NCBI GenBank assembly: GCA_028023455.1
Contig: JAQFVV010012420.1
Location: forward strand, 7,025,194 to 7,089,193
DNA: 64,000 nucleotides
Direction of reading: 5' to 3'
Source: Epiperipatus broadwayi
Taxonomy: Eukaryota > Onychophora > Udeonychophora > Euonychophora > Peripatidae
The translations under genes were made by a program, and so were the position numbers. Position 1 is the first letter of the stretch, and the number at the start of each line of letters is the position of its first letter. Below the pieces are notes generated by a model. The model did no database searches. It had not been told where the DNA came from and saw only the letters and a list, made by a program, of their open reading frames with translations. Positions 60,556 through 64,000 of the stretch are shown in pieces.

Positions 60556-62719
60556 TAACAATTATTGTGCTAGTATGAGATAGTGATCATGTGATGTCAT
60601 ATATGTGTGTATAAATATTGTAACCATATGCTTAACCCTATGGGTTAGATATATGTTTTAAAACATTAAATTTTTTATAAGATTATAATAAGTAAAATTC
60701 TTTATCTATATGATTATAACAAAAATTTTAAATTATATGTTTCAATAGTATGAGTTAAAGTAATTCAGTTAGCCTAGTTAGTTAGCAGTTATTAAAAAGT
60801 TATCTTAAGTTATTTAATATTTACTTGAAAGAATAAAATTCATATTCTAAACTAAAGAAGAGTTAATCTAGAACGTAATATTTTTCAAATAGATATAATA
60901 GGTAAAAAATTGTTATGTGCTGTCTGAAATGATTAGTTAATTCTATTAGGATTTTTAATTGTTGATTTTTAAAATAAATAGTTTTAGAATAATAGTTATG
61001 ATTTATTAAATATCAATTTATGCAAGATGTTTAAAATTAGAATTTAAAAATATTTAGTATAATTGAGTGAGACTAGTGTTAATTTTAAATTGACCTCAGT
61101 CAATGACTAAGTAATAAAAATGGTTATATTGGAATGTGCATGTGTGTGTGAATGTTTGGAGCATGCACATGAAATATTGAAAGTTAAAGAGACCTATTAA
61201 AAGTAATGTGTATTTTAAAATTGGGTACATCTAGTATAATGGTAAAAGGTTTTAGTTAGGACAAAATAAAGAGTTAAATAAACTGAGAATACTATGCTTA
61301 ATAAAAAAAGAATGCTTAATTTGAAAATCAGTTAATAATTTTATTAAATAATTGATTTGATAATTATTTAGAGTTGATAAAAGTTATTAATTAACAAATT
61401 TATTTAGTGTGTAGAGAGGCACATAATCAAATTATCTGGATTTAAAGTCCAAAGGCAAAGTCAGATCAATTAAAGTTAATAATGGCTATTAATTTAAATA
61501 TTATAATGTAGATCTCTAAATGATTGATTTAATAAAAAGTAATTGAAGTAAAAATCTTGATGTATGAGTGAAAAAACACACACACTAATATAAGACACTA
61601 TACTTCACTTTAACTTAAAATATTCATTTCAAATTTAACTTCATTTTAGTTGTGAAATAAATTGTTTGATTTTTTATTTGACTATTTTTTTAAGTCAATG
61701 TTAAAGTTTAAAGTTTTATCCATGCAGTATTTCTCCTGAAAGCATATGTTCAATTGATTTATCAAACAATAATTTAAAAGATGCTAAAAAATTATATTTT
61801 TAAAGAAGCCAAAGAAAAAGGTAAATCATGTAATAAAAAGTATGTTATTTTATTGTTATATATATATAACATTAGTTAAATTCTGAACTTTACTATAAGA
61901 TTATCTTCAGCACATTACAACTAACTTTTAATTAGTTATTAATACTAATTATTGCTACTAAAAATAGTCAATCTACTTATGTCAAGCTCAGATATAGACT
62001 AATGAATTTCTAAAAAATATTAAGCCTATAAAAAGCATTGCCAATTATTTTAAATTATTACAGAACACAAATTTATGAAAACCAACTTTTTAATTATTGT
62101 AATGAAAAGACTATATTCAGATTGTTTCATATCAAAACAAATACTATAGCTACTTATCTCAAGTATACTTATTCATTTATTTATTTGAATATTTTTTTAT
62201 TGCTTTAAACATATTATATTTAGAAAAAGAATAAATATAATTTAAGTTTACAGCAGTCAACATATAAAAATAAAACTTCATAAAGAACAATTTTAAATAA
62301 AGACTTATAATTTTGTTCACTACTCCACTAATTTTTATTGCCATTAAAAATGCATTTTGAAAGAAATTGTTTGCTATTAAAATTATTTGTCATCAGCTCT
62401 TGGTATTTTACATTTGTAAAATTATCGTGAACTTTTTCTCAAAATATTTCTGCATATATATAAGTGTGTGTGTGTTTGCTTTACCGTAATCGAATTTTTC
62501 TCAAAATATTTTGGTGTATATATGTATCTGCTCTATCTTAATAAAGGACAATGTGTTCATATACTTCAAGAAAAGAACAAAAGAACTAACAAGAGAGTTT
62601 TCCTCATAAAAAAGAAAATGAATTTTTACTCTCTTATAAATAGTACTATAGTTTGTTTTTTATCAAAAAATTATTTATTAACTGAATTAAATTACATGAG
62701 AGTATTGTCTCGTACTTGA
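60556..62719. other. Gene-free AT-rich DNA
   Basis: No supported gene. The open frame at 62468-62719 is compositional. Short (TA)n and (TG)n runs occur at about 61855 and 62464. Confidence 0.5.
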
Positions 62720-63292
62720 AGCTTGACTAGGTTTGCACCCTGTAGATTAGAGTAATTAGTTGAGGAAGTAAGACACTATTCATTGGGAAGACTGATCTTA
62801 CACCAGGTCTCTTTGTGTAGGCAGTCTGGTGCTAGAATTTCATCTCTGGCATGAATGTTTTTGAGTATTTGTATCAGGGTTTCTCTGACTGAAGAGAGTC
62901 TGTTACCAAAAATAAATTTGCAAACCTGTTAGCCAGACTGCAAAGGTGAAGAAAATGGATAACCTGATGGTTGAATAAATACCTGTGGTGATGGCTTTCT
63001 GAATAATCAGTGCTTCTCTGACATCCAGTGTCACCCAGTGTCACACTTTCTGCAATGAATTCTCTGAGCTGACTGAGGAATGAACAACTGTAGAGTATGT
63101 GCTGGATTGTTTCTTCATCTCTGTTGCAAAGTTGACACTGTGGACTAATTTTAGAAAAAACCTCTTTTGTACACCAGAAAATGCCTTGTAGATAGAGAGT
63201 TGACATTTAGCTTTATGATAAAATCGATATGATTTGGTTCTATAAACCAGTACTTCAGTTTTTTGATTAACAGTTTGTAATTTAAACCTAAT
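62720..63292 (-). pseudogene. LINE ORF2 C-terminus with zinc knuckle and 3' end, minus strand
   Basis: Minus-strand frames contain KTEVLVYRTKSYRFYHKAK, then CQLSIYKAF, and after a frameshift CQLCNRDEETIQHILYSC. The last is a C-x2-C-x5-ET-x2-H-x4-C knuckle like that of the LINE at 29220-32507, placing both in the same broad LINE group, though the residues differ. The reading continues as SFLSQLREFIAESVTL before it decays; the 3' untranslated part probably extends to about 62720. The gene is interrupted upstream by the foldback insertion at 63293-63815. Confidence 0.7.
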
Positions 63293-63815
63293 TAAACTGA
63301 GAGAGTGCAAACCTCTCAAGCGCTTAGCCAATCAGATCACAAATACTGAGACAGAGAATTTAACAAGAAAAGAGTGGTTCCACTCTATTCTTTACTTGTC
63401 TTTCTATATATCCAAGCCAGTCCAAAGTACTTAGATCTGAAAGCATGAATCTTAAATATCTTCACACTCAACTCACTGAGTTCTAATTATAAACATACAG
63501 CGTGAAATCTTACGATTTACTATGCAGTAGTTTTTAGATGTTATAACTTGCAGCAATATATGTAAATAATATTTATTTTTACAAAGTGCAGACGGTATTG
63601 AAATTGTGAAGATATTTAAGATTCATGCTTTCAGATCTAAGTACTTTGGACTGGCTTGGATATATAGAAAGACAAGTAAAGAATAGCATGGAACCACTCT
63701 TTTCTTGTTAAATTCTCTGTCTCCATATTTGTTATCTGATTGGTTAAGCGATTGAGAGGTTTGCACTCTCTCAGTTTAATTTCAATATTGTCTGCACTTT
63801 GTAAAAATAAATATT
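63293..63815. mobile_element. Foldback insertion with a 13-bp target-site duplication, inside a LINE
   Basis: The 13-base sequence atttaaacctaat lies immediately on the left (63280-63292) and on the right (63816-63828). Between them, arm A (about 63293-63470) pairs with A' (about 63610-63780), sharing ctgagagagtgcaaacctct and agtactttggactggcttgg. A shorter pair B/B' (63567-63608 and 63778-63815, sharing tacaaagtgcaga) is interleaved. The A arms are almost identical apart from a few bases. The LINE frame resumes on each side, so this is a later insertion. No coding. Confidence 0.8.
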
Positions 63816-64000
63816 ATTTAAACCTAATGTAGTTTGAAGAGCAGTTTGGTTTGGGAATTTGTGTTGATATGCTTGCCAATATATTTTACTTTCGAACATG
63901 GATTCATTTATAATTATTATTTTATTGACATATGTCCAGATGTCAGTCGTCCATTTACTTCCTAGTGGTGGAGGAGTGTCTGTGAGGTTCACTATTGTCA
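63816..64000 (-). pseudogene. LINE ORF2 fragment continuing past the window edge
   Basis: The minus-strand frame 63992 down to the insertion reads WTTDIWTYVNKIIIINESMF, then SKIYWQAYQHKFPNQTALQT and TLGLN, where it meets the insertion. The sequence on the far side (RFKLQTVNQKTEVLVYRTK) continues the thumb/connector region that precedes the zinc knuckle. The RT core would lie beyond the right edge of the window. Confidence 0.6.

Overview
This is a eukaryotic, almost certainly animal, genomic window. It is extremely A+T-rich, contains no prokaryotic gene arrangement, and consists almost entirely of non-coding DNA and decayed transposable elements. Only one host-gene segment can be supported: a 138-bp exon at 12949-13086 (+) with canonical splice sites. 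It encodes part of the extracellular ligand-binding (Venus-flytrap) domain of a metabotropic GABA-B receptor subunit. No other exon of that gene could be recognised, so the flanking introns would be about 13 kb or more upstream and possibly up to 51 kb downstream. That points to a large-genome, AT-rich invertebrate (cnidarian, mollusc and flatworm are all plausible); the sequence alone does not settle which.

Layout. 1-1202 is a foldback repeat cut by the window edge. 1203-9285 is AT-rich DNA with two small inverted-repeat elements (5936-6136, 6968-7106), a possible LTR terminus (3423-3448) and a hammerhead-like core (3541-3567). 9286-9755 holds tRNA-derived SINE units in both orientations. 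The exon at 12949-13086 is preceded by a near-perfect 146-bp palindrome (12088-12233) and a short hairpin (12662-12745). 15840-17450 is a decayed RTE-type LINE on the minus strand. 18655-19585 is a second RTE copy whose 5' part is inverted, as twin priming would produce. 20382-20848 and 22167-22497 are two foldback elements of one family.

29220-32507 is the best-preserved element, a 5'-truncated LINE, probably L1/Tx1-like, with endonuclease remnant, reverse transcriptase (YMDD) and C-terminal zinc knuckle. It is broken by two frameshifts and one stop. 34515-35690 and 40775-41745 are complex nested inverted repeats of one family. 38177-39318 is a Penelope-like element (reverse transcriptase plus GIY-YIG endonuclease) whose 5' piece is also inverted. 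42057-42760 carries a second, different Penelope-like fragment. 42871-44294 is a possible solo LTR. 46590-46941 is a frameshifted coiled-coil coding remnant beside a TAGA microsatellite. 50111-51187 and 52242-52900 are non-autonomous elements with terminal inverted repeats. 58330-59035 is a head-to-head pair of SINEs with a variable-number internal repeat. 60411-60555 is a palindromic relative of the element at 5936. 62720-64000 is a LINE 3' region on the minus strand, split by a foldback insertion with a 13-bp target duplication.

There is no operon-like cooperation among genes. The recurring theme is inverted duplication: most recognisable mobile DNA here exists as a palindrome, a head-to-head pair, or a 5'-inverted insertion. 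I found no convincing novel gene system. The most useful leads are the two 5'-inverted retroelements, the hammerhead-like cores and the repeat families with several copies in the window.
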